A stretch of DNA of 64,000 nucleotides from Siphonodentalium dalli (Eukaryota; Mollusca; Scaphopoda; Gadilida; Siphonodentaliidae): positions 32,860,918 to 32,924,917 of the forward strand of contig CP136062.1 of NCBI GenBank assembly GCA_032622095.1, in the 5' to 3' direction. The translations under genes were made by a program, and so were the position numbers. Positions 45,884 through 56,965 of this stretch are shown piece after piece (the stretch's first letter is position 1; every line of letters begins with the position of its first letter). The notes under the pieces were generated by a model that worked only from the letters and a program-made list of their open reading frames with translations, was not told the origin of the DNA and did no database searches.

Positions 45884-45935
45884 GACGCACGCTATCTGAT
45901 ATATATGTTTTAGTTGTATCTAGTCTAGCGTAGAC
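45884..45935 (+). repeat. B2 direct repeat and right end
   Basis: 52 bp copy of B1 ending GCGTAGAC, taken as the element's right terminus. The ~400 bp between A2 and B2 is non-coding. Confidence 0.8.
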
Positions 45936-46022
45936 CAGATACATTACAATTAGTGAACATCACAGATACATTACAATCAGTGAACATCACCAATCGTTTA
46001 TGAACTTAAATCGAGATAACAG

Positions 46023-46912
46023 TAGGGCTTCACGGTTTTTCGGTATTTAGTCATACAGCCGTTTTGTTTTTAATACCGTGTAGTCGGTATTGGATTATTG
46101 AATAGTCGGTATACCGCTGCACACTATATTTTCTTCTTTTAGTCGGTTTTACAACAGCAAATGTCAATAAAATACATATTCTGAGGCAATAAAGCGTGCC
46201 TGTAAGTAATGAATGGGAACGAGAACTAGCGAGGCGAAACGAGAACCAGTGAGATGGAACGAGAACCAGTCGCACAGAGCGTAACTGCAGCAAAGTGCGA
46301 AAATCTATTATCACAAAGGCAGTGCCAACACGTTGTACGCTGATGGGTGTGTGTTAAAAGTCGTCTCATATGCAGTTCAAATTCGTGTACACAAAGCAAT
46401 AATTAGACTAGGTCGCCATCCATACAATTACGAAATGTAAACTATACTCTGACAATTGTTTTCGTGCTAATGTTTATCCACCATCGAGACACCACGGATA
46501 AATACGTATTGCTTGTGGACCTTTTCAGTATAATCTGGACTTAAATCCTCTCATGGTATAAATTCTTTAGAAAACAAACCAAGAGACATATCAATTTGAT
46601 TCTCGAAATGGAAAAGTTAACACCACCGCCCGTGACAAACTATACACGTATATTTGTTTTTTTTTGCATAAGCGACGTCAGTTGTACCCCACACATTGTT
46701 AATATCACAAGCGACATGCATTGCGTTGTCCTCTTTTCGTGTGTCCGCGTGACACTGCATTCACACGTGAATATTGAATTGCGTACTACATGTTCCAAAG
46801 GATCTTAACTAGTAAAATATTTGGACATTATTCTTGACGGTATTTAGTCATACTGCGGTATGGAATTTAATACCATAGTCGGTATTGTGAAGGTGGATAC
46901 CGTGAAGCCCTA
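46023..46912. mobile_element. Non-autonomous hAT-like element 3
   Basis: Its 14 bp ends TAGGGCTTCACGGT...ACCGTGAAGCCCTA are flanked by GATAACAG (46015-46022) and TATAACAG (46913-46920), an 8 bp duplication with one change. Subterminal TCGGTATT(T/G) / AATACC blocks repeat near both ends. No transposase. It is a different family from the elements at 9430 and 14686. Confidence 0.85.
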
Positions 46913-47299
46913 TATAACAGCGTGCACTAAATATATGACGATAAACTATTTTCCCTTACACCAAACGATCTTTGTCCTACGGAGAGGAGCTCCTCCTAAG
47001 TTGCTATATCACTGTTAGAAAAATGCACCGCGTAACATCGCTGCCAACATTGGACCGTTAAACATATGGTCAGGCTGTAGCATGTTCCAATGTACAAAAC
47101 CGTAACTATCTCAATTTGCTATTTTACCGTAGAATTAACCAAGTTCCCATGGAAACAATATGATTTCCCGGTAGGGATTAGGATTCCACATACGTTGCTA
47201 TAACTTTGGCTCCAATCCGTATTCGTTCTACCTACATTAGTTTGTTATGAAATGTATATTTGGGTTGCTCAATAAGATATGAAACAACACAGCAACAGC

Positions 47300-48470
47300 A
47301 CATGCACCGGGGGATAACCATAACTCAATCAATAGTAGGCACGTCGTACATGTAAGGGGGAAAACTATGACTCAATCAATAGTATGCACGTCTAACTTGT
47401 AACGCGATATAACCATAACTCAATCAATAGTACGCACGTCCCACCTGCAACGGGGGATAACCATAACTCAATCAATAGTACGCACGTCCCACCTGCAACG
47501 GGGGATAACCATAACTCAATCAATAGTACGCACGTCCCACCTGCAACGGGGGATAACCATAACTCAATCAATAGTACGCACGTCCCACATGTAACGGGGA
47601 TAACCATAACTCAATCAATAGTACGCACGTCCCACGTGCAACGGGGATAACCATAACTCAACAGTTCGCACGTCCCACATGTAACGGGGATAACCATAAC
47701 TCAATCAATAGTACGCACGTATCACATGTAACGGGGATAACCATAACTCAATAGTACGCACGGTCCACATGTAACGGGGGATAACTATGACTCAATCAAT
47801 AGTACGCACGTCTTACCTGTAACGGGCGATAACCATAATTCAATCAATAGTATGCACGTCCCACGTGTAACTGGGATAACTATGATTCAATCAATAGTAC
47901 GCGCGTCTCATATGTAGCGGGGAATAACCATAACTCAAAGATAGTACGCAAGTCGCACCTGTTACGGGGGATAAACATAACTCAATCAATAGTACGCATG
48001 TCTCACCTGTAACTGGAGATAATCACAACTCAATCAATAGTACGCACGTCGCATCTGTAACGGGGGATAAACATAACACAACCAATAGTACGCACGTCGC
48101 ACTTGTAACGGGAGATAACCATAACTCAATAAATAGTACGCACATCGCACCTGTAACGGGGGATAACCATAACTCAATGGTACGCGCGTCTCACATGCAT
48201 GTTGCGGGGATGGGCATATGTAACTCAAACATTAGTACGCACATCTCATTCAATCAATATTACGCACGTCTCACCTGTAACGGGGGATGTAACTATGACT
48301 CAATCAATAGTACGATGTACACAATTCAATCAATAGTACGCACGTCTCACATGTAACGGGGTATGTATAGGTCAATCAATATTACGCATGTTCACCTGTA
48401 ACGGGGGAAGTGCCTAACTCAATCAATATTACGCACGTCTCACCTGTAACGGTGGATGTGCCACATGGAT
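47300..48470. repeat. Minisatellite, 48 bp unit
   Basis: About 24 copies containing ATAACCATAACTCAATCAAT, AGTACGCACGTC and CACCTGTAACGGGGG. Central copies (47400-47620) are nearly identical and the right half is more divergent and length-variable. Confidence 0.9.
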
Positions 48471-48486
48471 CAATCGTCAGCTTGTT

Positions 48487-48590
48487 CATGGTGGTAAACG
48501 TGGTGGTAAACAAGGTGGTGGTGGTTGTCGTCGTCGTTGTTGTCGTCGTTATGGTTGATGTTGTGGTCGTCGTGGTAGTCGCTGAGCACA
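48487..48590. repeat. Trinucleotide-rich tract (GTG/GTC/GTT)
   Basis: Runs of GTGGTG, GTCGTC and GTTGTT give threonine/valine/asparagine frames on both strands. Low complexity only. Confidence 0.85.
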
Positions 48591-48599
48591 CATCCGTGT

Positions 48600-49152
48600 C
48601 GTTGTACAACCCTGTTATAGACGATATGATCCCGGTTACGTACTTTGTTTTCCTTCATTACCAAGTTTGAATCAAGTTCACGCTGTCCGTGGCTTATATT
48701 GTCAAAATATTGTTTAAAAATTGGCCAGTACAATTTTCATGTTTGGCCAAATTTTGTTTTAACTATACAAATGGAGACGCTAATAGAAAGCTAATTCAAA
48801 AGCGCTGAATATATCAACAGTCGATGAAGTAAGGCGACGGAAGTATCGCCGCTCTTTGACAGCGGGTTTCGTAATGCATCCTTTGAATATAGTTTTTTAT
48901 CAGCGAGCGCAAGTACTATTAGAGTAAAAACATTCATATCAAAACGCTTAATCTACATACTGGTTATTTAATTACTTGTTGATTAGGCAGTCTGAAAGAT
49001 ACAACACGTAAACGCATTGTCCCATGATTGGATACCATGAACAATAGACCGGTTTCACATCATAAAATGCATTAGATATTCAACATTTATCACCTCACGT
49101 TAATTAGCAACATTTGTTTTTATCTTGGAGAAAATAGTGGTGAAAACTTAAA
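48600..49152. other. Non-coding stretch
   Basis: No gene or repeat recognised. Confidence 0.4.
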
Positions 49153-50198
49153 GTCAATTCACACCGGGCGCGGGCGTGCGATTTTAGGGTCGTTTTCTGT
49201 CGCCCGTAGTGATTAAAAGCGCACGAGGTTTATATTCGTATCGAAAACAACCGTATCGCTGGCCGCGACGCGATCACAGCAGTGATTTTATGCTTCATCG
49301 ATTTCTTGCTTTGTGGGAAACCAGCGAGATAAATGGGTCGCTGTCACCCATGATGTTATATCCGTGCGAATTTGTCATATTTGAAGGCGACACATTCTTT
49401 AAATTGTCGCAGCGATAATAAAAATGATGGAGGGCTTTAGGGACAGACAGATAACTTAAGTGCAACGCCATGTGTGCCTGTGTGATACGAAGTCGAAAGA
49501 TTAAAAGGATAGCAAGAGAAGATACAGGTGCCTGGCAACGGATCAGTGGAACAATAGGATAGTGAGGCATAACGGGTATATTTGGTCTCGATTCCATTCA
49601 AAATAGGCAGTCTAAACTTCTGAAGTCACTTTGCCAACAAATTTAATTATAATTAACAGCCACAAACCCTCCAACCCCCGACAAAAAAAAGTGACAAACT
49701 GGAATTCAATTAAACGCAAATGTTATGCATGGAAATTTAAGTGCATGCCATATTCACCTTAAAAAATATATATTAGATATTAAAATGAGTTTGAAAAACC
49801 CATTTATGTATAATGTTGAACAAATTATGTTTAGAATTTCCATATGCATTGAATTTTTGCCCTGTCTTGCAATTCAAAACTATTTTTCGCTTTGAAATGT
49901 CCATGCATTATTACAATTTTGACCCCAAAACAGTACCTGTGATAATAGTTGAAACTACTGCATATTTTGGTATATTTTCCCCAGCAGTCATAAAATGTAA
50001 AGACAAACGGAAGAATCTCCGGGATAATTTCGGTGACCCAAACATGATTCACTCAAACAATTATCTACACTGAATATCGCGCGCGATAAAGCGATTCAGT
50101 CGCGTTCGGTGTAAACATAAATATCGAGCATTTTGAACCGCACCCCGACGACAGAAAACGGCCGTAAAATTCGCGAGGTCGCGCCGGTGTGAATTGAC
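49153..50198. mobile_element. TIR DNA element, ~1.05 kb
   Basis: The ends GTCAATTCACACCGG...CCGGTGTGAATTGAC are inverted, and the match continues into CGTTTTCTGTCG / CGACAGAAAACG. Flanks TTAAA and ATTTA do not give a clear duplication. Frames inside (49209-49418, 49295-49597) have no known transposase motif. Superfamily undetermined. Confidence 0.7.
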
Positions 50199-52164
50199 AT
50201 TTACGCAGTTCATTACTTTACCAGTTGGCGACCATGTGTCAGCGACATAGAGTTATTGCACTTGTTTAATGGGATTGATGTTATTATAATTGTATAGAAA
50301 ATGTTTGCATTGATGACCCAGCCATTTCCGACTTGGATTTCCATCGTGCGTTTTGTATATATGGTCAGATATGAAATATCGTCGCATTTTTCATTAATTA
50401 ATATTGACTTACAGTATTTACTTTAACGAGTGACATAACACATCTTATGTTTTTTAAAGTTTATTTTTGTGTTGTTTTAATTATCGTTCCATTCTGAGTA
50501 ACAAATAGAGCTTAAAATGAATATGTTAGTCAACAATTGTAAACCGCCCAGAAAATAAAGGTGGGTATATATACCGACCAACCGCCAAAGTCGCTGGCTT
50601 TCAACCTTATATCTCGGCATAGAAACTTACGTCACTTTGTAAACGCGAAGTTAGGGTTTTCCAATGGCTTCCACGAAGGATTGTTTAGATCATTACAAAC
50701 TTATTGCAACCGTATATTTAAACGCATCCTAGTGACAGAAGAATATCGTACCAGGCTACTATTACAAAGCACACACAGCTCGCAATCGTGGTGGTTGCAC
50801 GTTCCACTTAGGCATACCGACGCATATTTCATGCACTTTTCTACTTTCAATTTCACCGTAGTTTGTATTTATTCTCAGTACTTTTGCAGTATATTGGTAT
50901 ATACGATAGTACTTGTGCTAGCCCGTGAGGAATAATGGTACTCCAATCAAGCTATCCACACAGGACGTACAACCAGACTCTGAGTCAGAGCTGGGTTTAG
51001 ATGCAATGGATGATGAAGACAGACAAAGGTGCATCTCAAACTCAGGGTGTGGCAGTGCATATTTAAATACAATTATCGCTATCAACATCAGGTACAGATC
51101 AAGACACACCCACATGGACAGAACCAACCATACAACCAATCATCACCACTTGCCAATTTATTGTTCGATTGCTTTGCCGTTGTTCGGTATTACGCCAATC
51201 ACAGGTGAACCATTTCCAGTTGTGCATGATGGAACTAATGTCATCACGGTGTAAAAAAAATGACACAATATCAGCCACCGTAACCCATCCGATAGAGATA
51301 CGGGTATACCTATATTCCAGCTAGCTTATATGCATCTACATAGGTCAGGTCGTGAAGGAGGTAAAATGTCACAATATCAGCTACATCTACCAATCTGACG
51401 CAGATGCAGGTATACTTACAAACTGGCTTATACATATTAATGATATGGTAATTATGTAATTAGTTGACCAGTGGTTCGTGGTATGGCACTTCGTCAGTAT
51501 ATACATGTAACTATAACGCTACCACTTGTAAATTCGGAAACATTTAGTTTCACATGTGGCATTTTGGTATACAATTATGTCCGCTCGGCCTATTAATAAC
51601 ATTTACATAGGTACTAGAAGTCATCGATTCATTGCAGCGGGACAACTATTTGTAGTGAAGGCCATGACCATGGGGGTTATTGTAGCGTCCCTCCGCCATA
51701 GTAAAAATATTCAGCGATTTGAAATTCCTTCCTGACACAATTTACACCACATATTGGTTGAAATTGTTCTCATTATTTGATTTTCCAACCAGTTATTGGT
51801 GGTAATTATTTGAGCAACAAACCAACCTATATTGTCTACTTTTCGGCAAAATGTTGGTCTAAATAGGCAAACAGTTAAAAATGTTCCAGCCGTAAAGGAC
51901 TGTCGGGTTCGACATTTGCAAAAGTTGGAACGCTTGAGGTACCAGTTGGAAATTCTCAAACCGAAGGTGAGTCTGGTTTGTTTCGAATGGATGCCGTTGG
52001 ATCCATTATGTCTCCCAGAAATCGCAGAACGTTGCTTGGATTGTTCGATGATAACTTGAGCAATATTCAACATCCAATGTTTTGATAATAAATAAATAAA
52101 GCGCCATGTTACTGACCGACGTATACTTCGCACCGATATCAGTATTATACTGAATACCTTTTTT
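50199..52164. other. Unrecognised frames and a two-copy repeat
   Basis: Plus frame 50925-51254 has an acidic, Ser/Asp-rich stretch (DSESELGLDAMDDED), and plus 50561-50935 is varied, but neither starts with a well-placed ATG nor matches a family I know. TGACACAATATCAGC at about 51262 and TGTCACAATATCAGC at 51367 begin two ~105 bp copies. The minus frame 51711-52133 is also unrecognised. Confidence 0.3.
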
Positions 52165-52350
52165 TCAATTTAAATTCTTTAATCTCAGTAAACCAATATA
52201 AATGACATCTGAGATACATAAATATAAATACAAATAAATGACAAAAGCACATTTAACAGGTACATAATTATATTATAGTTTATGTAATATTAATGTATTG
52301 ATTGAAGGCACACCCACCCAAAACTTATGTCATGAAATGCGATTGAGACT
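52165..52350. repeat. Intact copy of the dispersed repeat (Helitron empty site)
   Basis: It matches 1836-1937 plus 2465-2560 without interruption, including GACAAAAGCACATTTAACAGG and AACTTATGTCATGAAA. The junction corresponding to the Helitron insertion lies near 52275. Confidence 0.7.
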
Positions 52351-52583
52351 CTTCCTTATTCGACAGTACTGTGAATATCGCAACGTTGTTGATATGGGAT
52401 CATTGGACACAATGACAACAATAGAAATAAATCAATGAATAAAAAGATAAAGACTAAGCCATGGTGGATGTGCCCGTTACTAAATAAGGACTATCTATTT
52501 ATTTGATACACTCGCGTCATTCATACATGATTTACTGTCATAGCGACATGCAATGCATATACATACATGTATTAAATACTCAC

Positions 52584-52892
52584 ATGCGTCTACAGCAGTA
52601 CACCAACTCCATGAATAGAAAAACACCCTTCGCATGATGGTCGTTGACCGCTCCACCGTGTTTGGTCCACATTGACAGCGATTTGTGCTGTTGCACACCG
52701 AGTTTGGAGAACAATGATGATTTGGATAATAAACTGTGCAGCTATCCCCTGGGTACCTCCAGAAATCTTTACAATTATTGGTTAGCGTGTCGAATCCAAA
52801 GAGACAACCGCATCTGTTATCCAAGCATACATTTGTCTTGTCGGAACATACTGTCGTTTCACCACTATCGCACTCTTCGTCGTAATGGACAT
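52584..52892 (-). CDS. EGF/EB-like cysteine-rich exon
   Basis: This phase 1-1 exon of 103 residues has an acceptor (AATATTGCAG) at 52893-52894 and a GTGAGT donor at 52583-52578. It encodes two cysteine clusters. The first reads ECDSGETTVC...CLDNRCGCLFGFD...C. The second reads GDSCTVYYPNHHCSPNSVC...NRCQCGPN. The spacing C-x5-6-C-x5-C-x5-C-x-C-x2-G is that of EB/EGF-like modules in invertebrate extracellular proteins. The tail (MRRVFFYSWSWC) is hydrophobic and less typical. The rest of the gene was not found: downstream exons would lie below 52500, upstream ones above 52900. I cannot say whether it belongs to a membrane receptor or a matrix protein. Confidence 0.65.
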
Positions 52893-52939
52893 CTGCAATA
52901 TTACATAACAACAAGGGCTAACACAATGTAAAGGAAGGA

Positions 52940-53445
52940 AACTCGTAGACATCGCACATTTTTTGCATAGGATTTTCAAATTGGAGTTCACGTGGAGCCA
53001 TGTATGTTTATCTGAAGATATGAACATGGAATATGTAACTCACTCAGATGAGAAATGGAAAATATGTGCATGCTTTGTAACTCACTGGGAGTAATTTCCA
53101 CATATGTATTAATTATACTTTTGGCATAAAATGAAATCTTGTTTTTGTGTGGTACGTTCTAAAACTATTTTCAAAATTCCAATAAACCGCTCCAGGATCC
53201 AGCTTCCACCTCAAATTCATGCCATCAGAACCAGGAGGAATTTGTCTGCGAGAAATTGGGACCGTGCAGATTTGTCACCCACTAACCTGTATTGGTTAAC
53301 CGATAAAACTCGTACACATCGCACAGTTTTTGAATTTGATTTTCAAATTGCAGTTCATGTGGAGTCACGTATTTTTATCTGAAGATATGAACATGGAATT
53401 GGTAAGTCAATCAGATGAGAAATGGAAAATATGTGCATGAGCAAT
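52940..53445. repeat. Two-copy direct duplication (~140 bp, 368 bp apart)
   Basis: ACTCGTA(G/C)ACATCGCACA, TTTTCAAATTG, TATCTGAAGATATGAACATG and CAGATGAGAAATGGAAAATA occur in the same order at 52940-53085 and 53308-53445. It sits beside the EGF-like exon, probably in an intron. Confidence 0.75.
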
Positions 53446-54520
53446 GAGAAACAAATACTAATATAAGTAAGTGTTGCCATGTGCAAGTTTTTCTACTCCA
53501 TATGCATGACTGGACTATCCTACCGCGGCGATGACTATCGAATTGACGACCGCATGTACCCTGGCTATTGAGCTTCAGACAATACAAACCACCTGAAGTT
53601 TTCAATGAAATTTATGACGGACAAACCAGCTGCGGGAACCGTCTCTGTGTAATACCAATTGGAATATTATTAATGCTCATAATCGATATAGTTATGCGAG
53701 CTCCGTGCAGAGTTCAGTCCCATGCGCAGGACTTACCGCTGCCAGCACCGACACGTAAATTGTCGCAATGTGAAGAAACGTCGCATTTATTTATTTGAGA
53801 TTTGTGTAGGTTACACTTCATTCTGCATTATTCTGAGAAACTGGACTGTCCATATGTATTTGAAGATGGTCTAGATCAAGCCAGAACGAATTGTAACTGG
53901 CAAAACACTTCAATTAAAACAGTTATATTTAATTAAGAAAATACACGTTCCGGCAGCGTTCAGACATCGCGTGGCGAGGGGACTGACTCTGTTTTGCAGC
54001 TTGCTAGTCATGTAGTACTTTTAATGACGAATTAGTTTCAATGCGTTTAATACCGATTATTGTATCGGTAATAAGCCACGTGGCATATTTGTCTTCCCCA
54101 TCCCAACTTCAACAAATCCGTGCGCATATCAAGGTTAGCACACTCATGCAGTAGATAGGTCGACACCACTTTAACAGATGATATTGTGTATAACAATGTT
54201 CTTCTATATCCTCATTGTAAATATGTATTTTATACCCATGCAATGTACCCAATGAGTTTTAAGAGAATAAACAATTTGAGTGGTACGAGGCAATCAAGAC
54301 CGAATATCCTTTCAAACGGAGTCACCTCCATCCGGGCGGAATTCGAATCACAAATGAGACACCACTGGCGTAACTAGTTGACCTAATTACACACATCACA
54401 TATCGCTATGAGAGGCACAGTGGGGCTTATACTATAACACTTCTTTACTTGTAAAGTACAATACTGGTAAATATGAAGTAATTGGTTTATAAGCCAAATG
54501 TAGTATTGTAGATTATAGTA
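53446..54520. other. No gene recognised with confidence
   Basis: A possible small minus-strand exon (53737-53822) is discussed as a finding. Otherwise the stretch is AT-rich without repeats. Confidence 0.3.
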
Positions 54521-54553
54521 ATATATATATATATATAGCTATATATATATTTA

Positions 54554-54606
<53 letters not shown>
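54521..54606. repeat. (TA)n microsatellite
   Basis: Long TA run with a central AGCT palindrome near 54538; likely length-variable. Confidence 0.95.
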
Positions 54607-54609
<3 letters not shown>

Positions 54610-54693
54610 GATTTAAAACTCAAATAGCAAAACAAAGTACAAAATTAGAGTGCAAACATGAACAGATAAACAAGGAACCTACATGTATATACA

Positions 54694-55022
54694 CTGGGGC
54701 CTCGATTGCTAAGTCGTTTAGGGTACAACACCAGGCCGTCCCCCCCCCTCTCCCAACGCTGGCAATGAGGGTTCAAATCCGCATGTTTTCATAATGGACT
54801 TTGTAACTCGAAATCGATATCTGGTGGAGTTCCCAGTTACTCGCCGGTGGTTTGCCTCACATGGTCAACCAGTTTATCAGCCATTGGAATAAATGTTAGA
54901 AAGTGTGCATATTTACTCCACCACTAAAACTGACAATGTCGTGATGTGGCATTATATAATTAGTTGCTGAAAGCGACATTAAACCCCAAAATCAATCAAA
55001 TATCAATCAATCAATCAACCAA
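54694..55022 (+). mobile_element. tRNA-derived SINE
   Basis: The 5' part resembles a tRNA gene: a box A-like TGCTAAGTCGTTTAGGG near 54708 and box B GGTTCAAATCC at 54770-54780, with a C-run between. A conserved central block contains CGCCGGTGGTTTGCCTC. The 3' end has GAAAGCGACATTAAACCCC followed by a (TCAA)n tail. It would be transcribed by RNA polymerase III and moved by a LINE sharing its tail. I know this 3' block as common in molluscs, from memory only. It appears full length. Confidence 0.75.
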
Positions 55023-55062
55023 CAACTATATGCATTGGTACCGCAGTGGCAGTTAAGTTAGT

Positions 55063-55112
55063 ATCATCATCATTATCATCATCATCATCATCATCATCAT
55101 TATCATCATCGA
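55063..55112. repeat. (ATC)n microsatellite
   Basis: Imperfect ATC run. Confidence 0.9.
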
Positions 55113-55761
55113 TATCATGCTATTCGTCGTCGTGGACGTTGTGATCTTCGTCGTCGCCACCCCTTGCATTCACATCACCATCGACAAGAGATAGACATAT
55201 ACAAATGTAATGCACTAGCACTATACATATCCATGTAGGGAATGGAACATACAAAACCCAAACATATTTGAAACATAACACTTGTAAAATCATTATAACA
55301 CATGCATATATTGCCTATGTGCATGCACATAATGACTAGGTGTAAATGTTAAGTGTCTCGAGTTGTGTAAAAAAAACAAAAATAAGTCCCAGTTGATAGT
55401 TTCATGTTGATTATTACATACCTCATGCCGTAGATATTGTAATATAAAATGCGTTCCGCTCTCTGCATTGTTATGTTTCACAGTTTACATAACCGATCCA
55501 CCATAGTATCGCATCGCCTTACACTCTCCTATCCATTTCCATACCTAAATTGTGAGTCCCAGTGACCTGTTTAGAGATACAGATTCTCGGTAAAGTCTAT
55601 AACATACATTGTATGATATACTGTATAACTCAGTCTTAAACTGCCCCATGAAATCCAATTACTATCGAGATTTTGCTACGCCTATCTAAAAATGATATTG
55701 TAATCAATATTGAAAAAACTGCCCCGATGATATCGGGATCGACTCCCTAAACTGCAATTAA
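55113..55761. other. Non-coding stretch
   Basis: No recognisable gene or repeat. Confidence 0.4.
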
Positions 55762-55999
55762 CCCTTCCATGACTGGAGCTTCCTGAAATTTTGCGAACCC
55801 TGTGCCAATGCATTCTATTATTTATGCGAGTTTCCCTTAGGGAGCTTCGCATATATTAGAGAATACATTTGCCCAACAATATCTACATTGACCTTGTAAG
55901 CCAGTGCATTATCTTGTATGCGAGACTCGCATATATAAAAAAAATGCACTTGCACATGATATTTAATGCTTCACCAGCACAGGACCCGCCAGTAAAGGG
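55762..55999. mobile_element. piggyBac-like MITE, second copy (decayed)
   Basis: CCCTTCCATGACTGG...CCAGTAAAGGG is flanked by TTAA at 55758-55761 and 56000-56003. It shares the internal CCCTGTGCCAATGCATTCT and TATGCGAG hairpin blocks with the element at 24641-25032, though both palindromes are imperfect here and the element is shorter (238 bp). Confidence 0.75.
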
Positions 56000-56965
56000 T
56001 TAAGCTACATTTGTAGATGTTTAAGTCACCTTTCCTGGCGCGTTGCACATATTGACGTCCTGTACTATATGACCTCTACAATTGTATACACGTTTCCGGG
56101 TGCGTGGGCGGCTATTTACCAACTTGTGAGTTTACACGTGTGCGCGTTATAGTACCCTCGCAATAAGCCATTTATAACGCTTATAGGCTTACTCGCCTAA
56201 CTGTAGATTATGTAGTGTATTCCCTCGTTCAATTTATAATATTTACATACAAAGTGTTGTCATCACTAAATCCAACATTCTGATTGGTCGGCGCCCACGT
56301 GGCTAGTTGCAATTATTTGTCGGTGAATGCGCAACAGCTAATAACTGCAAGCTCATAACAACATCGATACTTCATTTGGGTTTGGAAAGACGAACGCGTA
56401 ATGTTTTGGGCGCATTTGGATTCGCGCAGGATTGACTTAATAAATCATCGGGTTTCAATTGTTCCTGTTAACTTTTGCCAATGGTGCTATGGGGTATTTT
56501 GGGCTGGTTTTGTCACGATACACTTTTCGTTTTAAATACATTTACAAAAGTGGCTTTTTCGCTAAATGTATATAAATATAAGGATTAACACAAGTTTTAC
56601 ACAAGTTATGACAACTTACCTCACGGTTACAACTCCATATAAACAGTCCACATGACAGTTAATCCTTATTTATGTATATTATATATATGGTGGATAAATA
56701 AACTATGCTTAAACCAACTGTAGATTACAAGAGTGTTCTGCAGTACTGAGCGAAGCTCGGGCTCGGGGAGTTGAAGGCATACATTGTAATGAGATGATTT
56801 CGAGAGTGATATCTCGCGCAGAGCATGGCTATTAATTTACCCCATTCAAAAGTGGAATTACGCGCATGCATCGAGCCAGATTGAGATATTGTGGCAGTCG
56901 AAAGTCGGCGATGATGTTGGGCGACCAAAAGCGCCTTTGTCTCCGTCTTATGAGTACACCACAAT
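56000..56965. other. No gene recognised
   Basis: Short overlapping frames on both strands near 56725-57081 have no known motif. No repeats seen. Confidence 0.35.

Larger units (their letters stand above)
40871..45935 (+). mobile_element. DIRS/Ngaro-type tyrosine-recombinase retrotransposon
   Basis: Gene order is gag, reverse transcriptase-RNase H, then tyrosine recombinase. The ends are split direct repeats in the order A1 ... B1-A2-B2 (A 234 bp, B 52 bp). This arrangement is the Ngaro/PAT type rather than the inverted-repeat DIRS1 type. No DDE integrase or protease is present, as expected for YR elements, which integrate through a circle and leave no target duplication. The coding part is damaged by three stops in pol and by a frameshift and a stop in the recombinase. 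The near-identity of the A repeats (nine differences or fewer by eye) suggests a fairly recent insertion. Confidence 0.85.

Noticed and set aside
48382-48733. Thr-, Val- or Asn/Asp-rich frames
   Set aside because: A low-complexity trinucleotide tract read in different frames.
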